From Yoonia ponticola (GTDB lineage Bacteria > Pseudomonadota > Alphaproteobacteria > Rhodobacterales > Rhodobacteraceae): a stretch of 64,000 nt of DNA. The stretch is from NCBI RefSeq assembly GCF_014199395.1, contig NZ_JACIJM010000001.1:124001-188000 (forward strand). Reading direction: 5' to 3'. Both the position numbers and the translations under genes were made by a program. Of the stretch, positions 17,217 through 26,176 are shown piece after piece. The notes under the pieces are model-generated. The model was not told the DNA's origin, did no database searches, and saw only the letters and a list, made by a program, of their open reading frames with translations. How positions within the stretch are numbered: position 1 is the stretch's first letter; each line of letters starts with the position of its first letter.

Positions 17217-17280
17217 GAGTGTATCCTGAAGTTGTGTCATGCCTTGTCTTATCCGACACCTGCTGACAGATTGCGTCAGC

Positions 17281-17985
17281 ATGGCCAGAACCGATCGCCT
17301 TATGCGCCTGATGGATGCGCTGCGCCGCTTGCCGGCACCCGTCACCGCCGCGCGGCTGGCGGATGAGACGGGCGTGTCGCGGCGTCAGCTCTATCGCGAC
17401 ATCGCTACATTACGCGCTGGTGGCGCGTTGATTGATGGCGAGGCTGGGGTCGGATACCGGTTGACCGAAGATCCCGCATTACCACCGCAAAGCTTTTCGC
17501 AGCTGGAGATCGAAGCGCTTGTCCTTGCCGTCAGTGACTTGTCCCAAACCGGTGACGCGGCGTTGGAGGCCGCAGGTCGATCCGCCCTCGCGCGGATCAT
17601 CGCCACGCTTGCTGACGGGCAATCGCGTCAAGCCATGCACACCGTCTTACGCAGCTTCCGTTCGACGCCAGCGCGGCTGGAATTTTCCGTGGACATTGCG
17701 CTGTTGCGTCGTGCTTGCTGGGAGGAACTGGCGCTGAATGTGCGGTATCGCGACCTTAAGGGCCAAGTCACTGAACGCGAGATCTGGCCGCTTGGCATCA
17801 GTTATTCGGACCGCACATTGATGGTGTTGGTTTGGTGTTGCTTGCGTCAGGACTGGCGTGTCTTTCATGCGTCTGGAATTGAAACTGCCTGCCTCAGCGG
17901 GGTTTCCTTTAGACCTCGGCGCGTCGCTTTGTTGCGCGAGTATGTCGCGCGCGATACCTGTGCGGGTATGTCTGCGAAAAAGTAG
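17281..17985 (+). CDS. YafY-type HTH regulator with WYL domain
   Basis: A 234-residue protein with an N-terminal winged HTH_11 domain (residues 1-60: RLMRLMDALRRLPAPVTAARLADETGVSRRQLYRDIATLRAGG) and a C-terminal WYL-like domain (about 130-215) that often senses nucleotides or nucleic-acid ligands. It is divergently transcribed from the GST gene, a common arrangement for a local regulator. An in-frame upstream start at 17239 would add 14 residues lacking family resemblance. Confidence 0.85.
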   Translation: MARTDRLMRLMDALRRLPAPVTAARLADETGVSRRQLYRDIATLRAGGALIDGEAGVGYRLTEDPALPPQSFSQLEIEALVLAVSDLSQTGDAALEAAGRSALARIIATLADGQSRQAMHTVLRSFRSTPARLEFSVDIALLRRACWEELALNVRYRDLKGQVTEREIWPLGISYSDRTLMVLVWCCLRQDWRVFHASGIETACLSGVSFRPRRVALLREYVARDTCAGMSAKK

Positions 17986-18089
17986 AAAATCTCTCTAATC
18001 CCATGTCCTGCCGTAGGCCGCTACAGGGGATGCGACGCCGACGGCTGCACGGGCAGTAGCGCCCACGAAATGACCCAGAAATAGGGTAT

Positions 18090-18605
18090 CTACGACAATT
18101 TAACCCCCTTAAAGAGGTCCGCATCAACCGCGTCGCCATGAAGAACAGACACATCGCCAGTGGTCTCAAGGACCGCAGCACGGACCTTTGATAGATCGAG
18201 AGCATTTGCTTCACGCAGCTTAGCAATGAGGTCTTCTTCGGCGACGCGGGTTGCTCGTAGCGCATCATATAAAATTTCACCGTCCTTCATCAAAAGAACG
18301 GGTGTGTTCTGTACAAGCTCATCGAACCATTTTTGTCGCCTGCGAATAACTGACACATAATATTGCACAGCAAAGAGCGTCAGCATCGCGGCCATGGTTT
18401 GCAATAATCCAGTCCATGTTTCAGATTGTGAAGCACCAGCGAGCAAAGACCCTGTGGCAACTGTCACCACAAAATCAAAATTTGTCATTTTTGAAAAAGA
18501 TCGCAGTCCGACTAACCGTACGAGCAGAACAACCCAAAACAGCCCGATGCTACTCAAGAGCGAGCCTTTTACAATCGCGTCGATTACGGCGTTGTCGAAA
18601 AACAT
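18090..18605 (-). CDS. DUF421/YetF-type membrane protein
   Basis: A 171-residue protein with three predicted membrane helices in residues 10-90 (SIGLFWVVLLVRLVGLRSF, FVVTVATGSLLAGA, MAAMLTLFAVQYYVSV) followed by the cytosolic DUF421 domain with VLLMKDGEILYDALRATRVAEEDL and VRAAVLETTGDVSVL. The GLRSFSKMTNFDFVV segment is diagnostic. YetF-type proteins of unknown activity are common in stress regulons. It stands alone. Confidence 0.88.
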   Translation of the reverse strand: MFFDNAVIDAIVKGSLLSSIGLFWVVLLVRLVGLRSFSKMTNFDFVVTVATGSLLAGASQSETWTGLLQTMAAMLTLFAVQYYVSVIRRRQKWFDELVQNTPVLLMKDGEILYDALRATRVAEEDLIAKLREANALDLSKVRAAVLETTGDVSVLHGDAVDADLFKGVKLS

Positions 18606-18819
18606 AAACGGCCTCCTGTCTGTTTAAGAGGTTGGATAGCGGGCTTGCTGAGCTGCGAAGCTTACCTGCATCAACCGATGAAATTCCCCGCACTAGGTCT
18701 CTTTTCGTAACGCATAGTTGAAGGAAACGTTCCAAACCTGTGAGTTAAGGCAAGTAAACGAGCAGCAAATTCCCTTTTTGTCTGTATAAAAGGTATCAAT
18801 TGGGACAGTGCAGAGTTGA

Positions 18820-19944
18820 TCACCGTACAGGATCGCCAACGTCGGCCCTGTGTTTTTTAGTTGTGCGATGTTTCAAGAAAAAACGTACCATTTCTCGCGA
18901 TGCGTCTGGACCTTTGGGGTCGGTATAGCTTCCTGCGGCATGGCCGCCGGACCATGCGTGGCCCGATTTAACTACGACCCATTCTTCGACATATGGGCGA
19001 GATCGGCCAACGCGGTGAACCGTGCGCACAAATTCGCGCCCGCCGACAACCTGTCCTGACTTTTCTAATTTTTCGAGATTGCTGTAGGGCTCTACAGCCC
19101 GCATTGCGATAAATCGACCATTGCGGGGATTAACAACTTTGTCCGCATCCCCGTGGAAAACAATCGTCGGCATTTGGGCGGTGTGGCGTCGCCCCGTGGC
19201 GCCAAATTGCATTGCTCTGGGGGCTGATTTCGCATCGAGAGCAGCACCGAAACCCAAGCCCGAGTGGACACCGACCGCAGCAAATATGTCTGGGTATTCA
19301 ACTGCAAGTGTAAGCGCCGCAGACCCACCCGCTGACAAGCCGGATACATACACTTTGGCGGGGTCAATTTTCTGTTCATCAATAATCTGTCGGGTCAGGT
19401 TCGCAATCAGTGCAGGTTCTCCGGCGCCGCGTTGCTGGTCGGCAGCGCGATACCAATTCCAGCAAAGATGATTGTGCGCTTCACGAGCTTGCTCGGGGTA
19501 GAGCACGACAAACCCGAATTCTTCGGCCAGTGTATTCATACCCGTGCCACGGGCGAAGTCGCGCGATGATTGTCCACAGCCGTGCAACATCACGATAAGA
19601 GGCATCGGTCCGGTCGCCGTCGCAGCAGCCTTTGGCACATAAAGCATGTATGAGCGCGCGCCAAAGTCGCATTGGTACGTCTCGGTGTTGAATGATGCCC
19701 CGCGTGGAACAACGGCGCGTGATTGCGACGTCGCTGGAATCTTTGAGTTGGGTTTGACCTGCGACGCGCCTTTTGCCTTCTGTGAACGCGCTGTAGAAGG
19801 CTTCGCCGACTTCACGGCTGACTTTTTGGGCTTTGGTTTAGCGGGCGTGAAGGTCGATCCCCATGCGTTGGTCAGCGCGGTAACTGTAGCCCTACGGATT
19901 TTCTGCCGCGACCGCGCACGCGCTTTTTTGAACGGATCGTACAT
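18820..19944 (-). CDS. PHB depolymerase-family esterase
   Basis: A 374-residue alpha/beta hydrolase of the LpqC/PhaZ esterase group. Residues 1-80 form a Lys- and Ala-rich, probably disordered tail (KPKPKKSAVKSAKPS). The catalytic domain has the oxyanion HGCGQS, the nucleophile Ser in YVSGLSAGGSA, the acid in HGDADKVV and the His in SGHAWSGG. The YPEQ and NLCWNWY-like elements fit PHB depolymerases, but no lipase box with a secretion signal or substrate-binding domain is seen, so an intracellular esterase role is as likely. It is monocistronic. Confidence 0.85.
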   Translation of the reverse strand: MYDPFKKARARSRQKIRRATVTALTNAWGSTFTPAKPKPKKSAVKSAKPSTARSQKAKGASQVKPNSKIPATSQSRAVVPRGASFNTETYQCDFGARSYMLYVPKAAATATGPMPLIVMLHGCGQSSRDFARGTGMNTLAEEFGFVVLYPEQAREAHNHLCWNWYRAADQQRGAGEPALIANLTRQIIDEQKIDPAKVYVSGLSAGGSAALTLAVEYPDIFAAVGVHSGLGFGAALDAKSAPRAMQFGATGRRHTAQMPTIVFHGDADKVVNPRNGRFIAMRAVEPYSNLEKLEKSGQVVGGREFVRTVHRVGRSRPYVEEWVVVKSGHAWSGGHAAGSYTDPKGPDASREMVRFFLKHRTTKKHRADVGDPVR

Positions 19945-20047
19945 GTGACCTCAAATCTATCGTGACCGTTACAGCAATTTTGGTCGGAAAATTGATACGC
20001 GCGGGTTGCCGAACAGGCATTGGTTGCACCTTGTTTCAAGCATCAAA

Positions 20048-20076
20048 GGTTGGGCAGGCATATTGCCTACCCAACC
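20048..20076 (-). terminator. Hairpin after the YciE/YciF-like gene
   Basis: A 13-bp stem (20048-20060 with 20064-20076) with one position that is G-U only when read on the minus strand, which fits a terminator of the leftward gene ending at 20110. The following T-tract is poor. Confidence 0.5.
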
Positions 20077-20109
20077 CTTCGACGCCGAAAATATAAATCG
20101 CTGGCAGCT

Positions 20110-20574
20110 TTACGCGCCGGAGACTGCAATTCCGGTTAGTTTAGCATTCGCCGCTTTTTCCATGTCAAGAATTTGCGAAAGCAAATCGTGAGCTTCCTCG
20201 TTCTTAAGCTGCTTCGCCCACTGGCGCAGCGTTCCGTAACGCGCGATTTCGTAATGCTCCACGGCCTGAGCAGCCCCGATCAGGCACATGCCCAAGGCTT
20301 TACCGCTGGCCTCTTTGATAATGCCTTCAGTTTCTTTGATCAGGCCCTCAATGGCGTCGCATTTTTCGCCCTCGGCTGGCTGGTCGATCGTCGCGAATAC
20401 TTTTTTAAGCAGTTTGACGTGCTCTTTGGTTTCTTTCAGGTGATCCTCGAACGCTGACTTGATGTCATCATCATCAACGGCGTCGATCATCTTAGGCATC
20501 GCCTTGGTTAATGCGTTTTCGGCATAATAGATGTCTTTGAGTGTGTGGTGGAACGCGTCTGCCATGGTTTTCAT
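20110..20574 (-). CDS. YciE/YciF ferroxidase-like protein (DUF892)
   Basis: A 154-residue four-helix-bundle protein of the DUF892 (YciE/YciF) family. LKDIYYAENALTKAMPKM, HLKETKEHVKLL, GLIKETEGIIKE, IGAAQAVEHYEIARYG and LKNEEAHDLL supply the repeated Glu and His residues expected of a di-iron ferroxidase-like centre. The family is linked to general and osmotic stress. I chose ATG 20574, with GGAG nine bases upstream; a longer frame from 20610 adds a non-family N-terminus. Confidence 0.88.
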   Translation of the reverse strand: MKTMADAFHHTLKDIYYAENALTKAMPKMIDAVDDDDIKSAFEDHLKETKEHVKLLKKVFATIDQPAEGEKCDAIEGLIKETEGIIKEASGKALGMCLIGAAQAVEHYEIARYGTLRQWAKQLKNEEAHDLLSQILDMEKAANAKLTGIAVSGA

Positions 20575-20771
20575 TTTGGAATTCTCCAGATGTGAAGTTA
20601 TGAAATCCAAACTCTCAATTATGAAATCCGTTCCGCCAGCAAGATCAATGTGAGCCTACTTCCGCCGAGTATTTAAAAACGCACTGTGAGGTGCCGCGTC
20701 ATTTCCGATGGCCGCGATTTAATCGCGCCTTTTGGCTTTTGTGTTCCTTGCGAAGGACTGCCAGCAACCAT

Positions 20772-21053
20772 TTAAAAATCATCAAATTCCGGCACGTTGC
20801 CTAGTCGCACGAGGAAGTTTGGTGGCTCTAACTCGCCGCTGTTCAGGTCTTCGGTGATGATGTAGGCGTCAGCGCCCGCGCAGTTTTCGTGCTGTGCTTC
20901 GCGTTCGGCTCTGTTTTGCGCTTCGGATGCTGTGGAGTATGTGAAGGTTTTGTCGATTTTCAGGTCCGGTTGTCCGCCGCGTTTTGACGGTTTCTCCACG
21001 TAAGTTTGGCAAATATAATGTATCTTTACCGTGTCTTGGTCTGCGTTTTTCAT
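20772..21053 (-). CDS. Conserved-looking hypothetical protein, 93 residues
   Basis: A small soluble protein (IHYICQTYVEKPSKRGGQPD, then ASEAQNRAEREAQ and GADAYIITED). It reads like a one-domain alpha/beta protein, perhaps with a beta-strand at each end of a polar helix. It has no signal peptide or membrane helix. I do not recognise a family. Composition and codon use match neighbouring genes and the frame has no overlapping competitor, so I think it is real. Confidence 0.6.
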   Translation of the reverse strand: MKNADQDTVKIHYICQTYVEKPSKRGGQPDLKIDKTFTYSTASEAQNRAEREAQHENCAGADAYIITEDLNSGELEPPNFLVRLGNVPEFDDF

Positions 21054-21225
21054 AGGGAATACCTTTGCGTGCGTGGCGAAGATTGTGGGGATGTTGGCGT
21101 TTCGTTCTCGTGCTTATCGCGGATTATTGCAGGACTGAACATAGGTTATCGGTGATGTGCTTCACGTTTTGTCGCGGCGATCTGCGCGGGTGTATTTGTG
21201 GCAGCGTGAGCGGTTGTGCGACGCG

Positions 21226-21253
21226 AAAAGGGGCTGCTTGTGAAAGCCGCCCC
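21226..21253 (-). terminator. Terminator of the metallo-hydrolase gene
   Basis: On the minus strand, GGGGCGGCTT and AAGCAGCCCC (one internal mismatch) enclose a 4-base loop and are followed by TTTT. It lies 34 bases after the stop at 21287. Confidence 0.55.
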
Positions 21254-21286
21254 TTCGGAATTTTCAACAGACAGTTGCGCGTTGCT

Positions 21287-22342
21287 CTATTCAGCGACCA
21301 GACGCAGCGTTGCCAGATCGGTGCCAACGACGACATTCCCTTCAAAGCCACCGTCACGCGCTGCAGTCTCGTAGTCAGCCTCGGTCAATGGCGCGGGCAG
21401 CGGATATGGCCCCTGACGTGGTGCGCCCAGTGGTGGGATCATGTGCGTATACATTAGATTATCCACACCAGCCCGCACCGCGAGTGCCCCCAGATCAGTC
21501 GCCGTAGACTGGCGGTAGTAGATCGGCGGCGGAAATCCCGTGTCACCGTCGGGCCCCATCACAGGGTGGATGACCGAATGCACCAGCACATCCGCGTCTT
21601 TTGACAGCAGTTCGACCTGTGCCGACGTGGACGAATCGCGCGGCGGGGCAGGGCTGTCGTTGCCTGCATCGCCGCCGATGACCACGCTACCAGCGGGCGT
21701 ATCGACCCTAAAGGACGCGTGACCTGCGATATGGCGGCTAGAGATCGCCGAGACGGTCACGTCGCCTTTCTGCCAGACGGTTTGAGGCTCTGTCGATGCG
21801 CCAAAGGTTGTGACATCCAGCAAATCCGATGGGCCACCCGCGAGGCGGCTGGGATTTTCGGCAAGGCGTTGCGCCATTTCACCGGATTCGATGAGAGCAT
21901 CGCCGATATGTGCCGCGAATTTATCGCAGCTCATCGTGTGGCCGTCGTCAGAGGTAGCGTCTTCGTGACAAACCAGATCAACTTTTGGGCCATCCGAGTT
22001 GAAATGCCAGCGGACTTGCATCAGATCGGCAAGCCCTTCGGAATGGTCCGAGTGAATGTGGGTGAAAAACACGGCATCTAACGCCGCCGACGACAGGCCG
22101 ATTTTAGATAGCTGCTGGTTCGTGCCGCGCCCCGTATCGAACTGCAAAAGCACGTCGCGGCAGTTATTTTCCTCGGTGCCGTAACTGACCAAGGTGCCTG
22201 ATCCCGCCAGACCGCCAAAAACAGGCGGGCCGCCTTGCGTGCCAGTCAGCGTCACCTCAACACAAGACGCCGCCTGCGCCCCCGCGCCAAGCCCGATGAA
22301 GGCCAAAGCCAGCGCCGAGGTGGTCATACCCTTAAAGTTCAT
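21287..22342 (-). CDS. Exported metallo-beta-lactamase-fold hydrolase
   Basis: A 351-residue protein with a signal peptide (residues 1-25, ALALAFIGLGAGAQA). The MBL zinc motif FFTHIHSDHSEG is complete, with a later His in SSRHIAGHASF and Asp in VVIGGDAGND, and a C-terminal His in YTHMIPP. The N-terminal GSGTLV and DTGRGTNQQL match the arylsulfatase/RNase Z-like MBL subgroup often found in the periplasm. The substrate is unknown. GGGAGGA precedes ATG 22342. Two dyads in the promoter (22377-22394 and 22408-22421) suggest a dedicated regulator. Confidence 0.85.
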   Translation of the reverse strand: MNFKGMTTSALALAFIGLGAGAQAASCVEVTLTGTQGGPPVFGGLAGSGTLVSYGTEENNCRDVLLQFDTGRGTNQQLSKIGLSSAALDAVFFTHIHSDHSEGLADLMQVRWHFNSDGPKVDLVCHEDATSDDGHTMSCDKFAAHIGDALIESGEMAQRLAENPSRLAGGPSDLLDVTTFGASTEPQTVWQKGDVTVSAISSRHIAGHASFRVDTPAGSVVIGGDAGNDSPAPPRDSSTSAQVELLSKDADVLVHSVIHPVMGPDGDTGFPPPIYYRQSTATDLGALAVRAGVDNLMYTHMIPPLGAPRQGPYPLPAPLTEADYETAARDGGFEGNVVVGTDLATLRLVAE

Positions 22343-22376
22343 CACAAATCCTCCCAGATTTATTAGTCTCACCTTT

Positions 22377-22421
22377 ATAAATGTCGATATTTATGGATTC
22401 GGTCAAATAGTATCGATACTA
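22377..22421 (-). promoter_or_regulatory. Two dyads upstream of the metallo-hydrolase gene
   Basis: ATAAAT-N6-ATTTAT at 22377-22394 and the perfect 14-bp palindrome TAGTATCGATACTA at 22408-22421 share a TCGATA core. They lie about 35-79 bases before the start codon, where an operator or promoter would be. Confidence 0.45.
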
Positions 22422-22601
22422 ATTTGGTGGGAGAGGTTTGGGGCAGCGGTGACCGTCAACGGATTTTGATCGGTCTGGCGGATGTTTGTGAGGTTTTTCG
22501 GTTTTTATGAGGTTTCGTTCGCGCGAACGACTGAACGCAGACGAGCGACGGCTGATCGTAAGGTTGAAGACCCTGAAATATCACGGATTTAAGAGAGAAA
22601 G

Positions 22602-22677
22602 TGGTGAGCCGTGATGGGTTCGAACCATCGACCTACTGATTAAAAGTCAGTTGCTCTACCAACTGAGCTAACGGCCC
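22602..22677 (-). tRNA. tRNA-Lys (anticodon TTT)
   Basis: Read on the minus strand, the 76-base gene begins GGGCCGTTAGCTCAG and ends with an encoded CCA. The anticodon loop CTTTTAA gives anticodon TTT. The acceptor stem pairs over seven positions (one G-U), the T-loop is GGTTCGAAC and the D-loop AGCTCAGTTGGTAGAGC. It is a canonical, intact elongator tRNA. Confidence 0.97.
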
Positions 22678-22770
22678 ACTGGGGGGCTTCTAGAAAGACC
22701 TGCCCGCAGGGTCAACCCTAAAATTGCCAACATCTGGATAACTCTGCAAACCTTCTCTATATGCCCTTAT

Positions 22771-23583
22771 ATGAGCCAAAAAAACTTAACAAAAATTCCG
22801 TTCATGAAGATGCACGGACTGGGAAATGACTTTGTTGTTGTTGATGAACGGGGGATTACGCCGCGCATTGATGCCGCTTTGGCGATTCGTATCGCGGATC
22901 GGCATCGTGGGGTGGGGTATGACCAACTTGCGGTGCTCAGTGATTCGTCTGATGCCGATGTGCATTTGACGTTTTGGAATGCTGACGGGTCTCAGGCCGG
23001 GGCGTGTGGCAACGCGACCCGCTGCATTGCCCGCCATATGATGGACGCGCTGCAGCGCGATACGCTGACGATCACGACGGATCGGGGTGTGTTGCAGGCC
23101 GTGGATCAGGACGGGATGGCGTCGGTGAACATGGGGCACCCGCAACTGAACTGGGACGCGGTGCCGCTATCGCACGACGTGGACACGCTTGCCTTACCGA
23201 TAGAGGGTGCGCCTGCGGCCACTGGCATGGGCAATCCGCACTGCACGTTCTTTGTTGATGATGCTGAAGCTGTTGATCTGGCCGTCCGCGGTGCTGAAAT
23301 CGAACATCATCCGCTTTATCCCGAACGCACAAATGTCCAATTCGCGAGCGTCATTGGTCCCGACCATATCCGTATGCGCGTCTGGGAACGGGGCGTGGGG
23401 ATCACGCAAGCCTCTGGTTCGTCGTCCTGTGCAACTGCCGTGACTGCTGCCCGCAAGGGGCTGACGGGTCGTAAAGTCCGCATCGATCTGGATGGTGGCA
23501 CGCTACATATTGACTGGCGCGATGATGGCGTTTGGATGACTGGCCCGACGGCCCACGTATTTGATGGTGTTTGGTATGTCTAA
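22771..23583 (+). CDS. dapF: Diaminopimelate epimerase, with Ser at the second catalytic Cys position
   Basis: Interconverts LL- and meso-diaminopimelate for lysine and peptidoglycan synthesis. The 270-residue protein has the DapF double-fold: [11 protein letters not shown] at the start, [10 protein letters not shown] with catalytic Cys79, GNPHCTFFV, and YPERTNVQF. The second active-site motif, normally A-C-G-T/S-G-A-C, reads [11 protein letters not shown] here, so the usual catalytic Cys is Ser215 and only the following Cys220 remains. Whether this is a lineage variant of normal function or an altered activity cannot be told from sequence. It overlaps mtaB by eight bases. Confidence 0.88.
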   Translation: MSQKNLTKIPFMKMHGLGNDFVVVDERGITPRIDAALAIRIADRHRGVGYDQLAVLSDSSDADVHLTFWNADGSQAGACGNATRCIARHMMDALQRDTLTITTDRGVLQAVDQDGMASVNMGHPQLNWDAVPLSHDVDTLALPIEGAPAATGMGNPHCTFFVDDAEAVDLAVRGAEIEHHPLYPERTNVQFASVIGPDHIRMRVWERGVGITQASGSSSCATAVTAARKGLTGRKVRIDLDGGTLHIDWRDDGVWMTGPTAHVFDGVWYV

Positions 23584-24832
23584 AGCTCCGATTTTCTCGA
23601 ACCACGGCTGCCGATTGAACGCCTACGAGACCGAAGCGATGAAAGATCTCGCGACCCGTGCTGGCGTCGAGAATGCGATTATCGTGAACACCTGTGCCGT
23701 GACCGCAGAAGCCGTGCGCAAAGCGAAGCAGGACATCCGTAAGCAACGCCGCGCCAATCCAAACGCCAAAATCATCGTGACCGGATGTGCCGCGCAAACC
23801 GAACCCAAGACGTTTTCAGACATGGGCGAAGTCGACGTGGTGCTGGGCAACACTGAAAAGATGGACCCTGCGACGTGGACGCAGATGGCGCCTGATTTGA
23901 TCGGGATGACGGAACCCGTGCAAGTCGATGATATCATGTCGGTGACGGAAACGGCTGGCCACTTGATCGACGGATTTGGCACGCGCAGTCGCGCTTATGT
24001 GCAGGTGCAAAACGGGTGTGACCACCGCTGTACGTTCTGCATTATTCCCTACGGTCGTGGGAATTCGCGATCTGTGCCTGCGGGTGTCGTGGTCGATCAG
24101 ATCAAGCGGCTCGTGCAAAAGGGCTATAACGAAGTCGTCTTGACTGGCGTCGATCTGACCTCTTGGGGTGCTGATTTGCCATCCACGCCAAAGCTGGGCG
24201 ATCTGGTGATGCGCATCCTAAAGCTGATCCCTGATTTGCCACGCCTGCGGATCAGTTCGATTGACAGCATCGAAGTTGACGAAAACCTGATGCAAGCCAT
24301 TGCGACCGAACAGCGCCTGATGCCGCATCTGCACCTAAGCCTGCAACACGGCGACGATATGATCTTGAAACGGATGAAGCGGCGGCACCTGCGCGACGAC
24401 GCGATCGCCTTTACCGAGCAGGCCAGCAAGCTGCGTCCTGACATGACATACGGCGCTGATATCATTGCTGGCTTCCCGACAGAAACCGACGCGATGTTCG
24501 CCAACTCGCTGGCGCTGGTCAAAGACTGTAACCTCACATGGCTGCACGTCTTTCCCTATTCCGCCCGCGAGGGAACGCCCGCTGCGCGCATGCCTGCGGT
24601 GAATGGGAAACTGATTAAATCCCGCGCCGCACAACTTCGTGCTGCTGGTGACACGGCCGTGCAAACCCACCTGCAAAACCAGATCGGCCTGACCCATCAC
24701 ATCCTGATGGAAAATCCCCGCATGGGCCGGACGCAACAATTTGCCGAAGTCACCTTTGAAACTGATCAACCCGAAAGCCAGATCGTGACCACCAAAATCA
24801 CCGGTTCCACCGCCACCCAGCTCACGGCTTGA
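23576..24832 (+). CDS. mtaB: tRNA threonylcarbamoyladenosine methylthiotransferase
   Basis: A radical-SAM enzyme that adds a methylthio group to t6A37 of tRNAs. The 418-residue protein has the N-terminal UPF0004 domain with three cluster Cys ([25 protein letters not shown]), then the radical-SAM triad CDHRCTFC followed by [11 protein letters not shown], and a TRAM-like C-terminus ([14 protein letters not shown]). Length and motif order match MtaB rather than MiaB or RimO. It begins inside dapF, the usual arrangement in Rhodobacteraceae. ATG 23576 is preferred to upstream frames that extend back into dapF. Confidence 0.93.
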   Translation: MSKAPIFSNHGCRLNAYETEAMKDLATRAGVENAIIVNTCAVTAEAVRKAKQDIRKQRRANPNAKIIVTGCAAQTEPKTFSDMGEVDVVLGNTEKMDPATWTQMAPDLIGMTEPVQVDDIMSVTETAGHLIDGFGTRSRAYVQVQNGCDHRCTFCIIPYGRGNSRSVPAGVVVDQIKRLVQKGYNEVVLTGVDLTSWGADLPSTPKLGDLVMRILKLIPDLPRLRISSIDSIEVDENLMQAIATEQRLMPHLHLSLQHGDDMILKRMKRRHLRDDAIAFTEQASKLRPDMTYGADIIAGFPTETDAMFANSLALVKDCNLTWLHVFPYSAREGTPAARMPAVNGKLIKSRAAQLRAAGDTAVQTHLQNQIGLTHHILMENPRMGRTQQFAEVTFETDQPESQIVTTKITGSTATQLTA

Positions 24833-24875
24833 ACGCAACCGCCCCTTCATTTCGCCATAACAACTCAGGCAACAT

Positions 24876-25508
24876 ATGTCCCAAACACCTGTCCTCTGGT
24901 CATTTCGCCGCTGCCCCTACGCCATGCGGGCGCGACTGACGATTTTGTATACGGGCGTGAAAATGGACCTGCGGGATATTCTGCTCAAGGACAAACCCGC
25001 AGAGATGACTGACGTTAGCCCAAAAGCCACGGTTCCGGTTTTGAACACGGGGACAGAGGTGATTGAAGAATCTCGCGACATCATGCTCTGGGCGCTCGCG
25101 CAGAATGATCCGCATGGCTGGCTTGATATGCCAGCTGAGGGATATGCGATGATCGACACGAATGATGGCCCGTTCAAGCGGGCGTTGGATCACACGAAAT
25201 ACGCGGTGCGCTTTCCTGATCGCGATGCGACGGCGGATCGCGCAAAGGCGGCCGATGTGTTGTTTGGGTTGAACGACCGTCTGGTTAACCAGCCTCATTT
25301 GTTCGGCGATGCCCCGAAAATGGTGGACACTGCGATCCTGCCTTTCGTGCGCCAATTTGCCAACACGGACCGCGATTGGTTTAACGCGCAGGACTGGCCG
25401 CATCTGATCCGGTGGTTGACAGCCTTCGAGACCTCGGACAGCTTTAAGGTGATCATGGTCAAACGTCCCATCTGGGAACCGGGGGCCGCCCCTTCGTATT
25501 TCCCTTAA
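24876..25508 (+). CDS. Glutathione S-transferase-like protein with CPYA motif
   Basis: A 210-residue protein with a glutaredoxin/omega-GST-like N-terminal domain: WSFRRCPYAMRARLTI carries a CPYA active site, followed by ATVPVLNTG (cis-Pro) and EESRDIM. The helical C-terminal domain includes KMVDTAILPFVRQF. The N-terminal Cys suggests thiol transfer or dehydroascorbate-reductase-type activity rather than classical conjugation. It lies 43 bases after mtaB and 9 bases before another GST gene. Confidence 0.85.
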   Translation: MSQTPVLWSFRRCPYAMRARLTILYTGVKMDLRDILLKDKPAEMTDVSPKATVPVLNTGTEVIEESRDIMLWALAQNDPHGWLDMPAEGYAMIDTNDGPFKRALDHTKYAVRFPDRDATADRAKAADVLFGLNDRLVNQPHLFGDAPKMVDTAILPFVRQFANTDRDWFNAQDWPHLIRWLTAFETSDSFKVIMVKRPIWEPGAAPSYFP

Positions 25509-25517
25509 GGACACGTT

Positions 25518-26117
25518 ATGAAACTCATTTCTTCTGCGGCTTCGCCGTTTGTGCGCAAAGTGCGTGTGCTGGTTCATGAAATGGGCCTGACCGATGCGAT
25601 TACAGAGCAGCAGGTCACGACGACTGCGTTTCAATCCGACGCCAGTGTGATTGCCGCCAATCCGCTGGGTAAAATCCCTGCGTTGGTCCGAGATGATGCT
25701 GCGACTCTCTATGATAGCCGCGTGATTACCCGCTTTTTGAACGACACCAATGACGGCGCGTTCTATCCTGCGGCCCGCATTTGGGAGACTTTGACGTTAG
25801 AGGCCACAGCAGACGGGATCATGGAGACTGCTGTTTCGATGGCTTACGAGGTCCGTCTGCGTCCTGAGAATGAACAATCGGCCGATTGGGTCGAGGCCCA
25901 GTGGCAGAAAACCAGTCGTGCGATTGCTGCTGTGAACAACCGCTGGATGAGCCATTTGGCTGGTCCGTTAGACATGTCGCATATCGCGGTGGCGTGTGCT
26001 TTGTCTTACGTCGATTTGCGCCACGATGCCCGGAACTGGCGAAATGGGAACGACGCGCTTGCCGCTTGGCACGAAGCTTTCAAGCAGCGCGACAGCATGA
26101 AAGCAACATCTGCCTGA
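25518..26117 (+). CDS. Glutathione S-transferase family protein
   Basis: A 199-residue GST. The N-terminus SSAASPFVRKVRVLVHEMGL contains the Ser-x-x-Pro type active site of beta/theta-like bacterial GSTs; PLGKIPAL is the cis-Pro loop and LYDSRVITRFL the gamma-glutamyl-binding motif. The C-terminal domain has the MSHIAVACALSYVDLR N-cap segment. It is co-transcribed with the preceding CPYA protein, and the operon ends at a hairpin shared with the convergent porin-like gene. Confidence 0.88.
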   Translation: MKLISSAASPFVRKVRVLVHEMGLTDAITEQQVTTTAFQSDASVIAANPLGKIPALVRDDAATLYDSRVITRFLNDTNDGAFYPAARIWETLTLEATADGIMETAVSMAYEVRLRPENEQSADWVEAQWQKTSRAIAAVNNRWMSHLAGPLDMSHIAVACALSYVDLRHDARNWRNGNDALAAWHEAFKQRDSMKATSA

Positions 26118-26131
26118 GTACGTAAAACGTC

Positions 26132-26168
26132 GAACGGGAGATCGCAGTGCGAATCCCGTTCGGTTTCT
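26132..26168. terminator. Bidirectional terminator between convergent genes
   Basis: CGAACGGGA (26132-26140) and TCCCGTTCG (26155-26163) pair perfectly over 9 bp around a 14-base loop. The hairpin lies between the stop at 26117 (rightward) and the stop at 26177 (leftward). The T-tracts are short. Confidence 0.6.
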
Positions 26169-26176
26169 AGTGTGGC

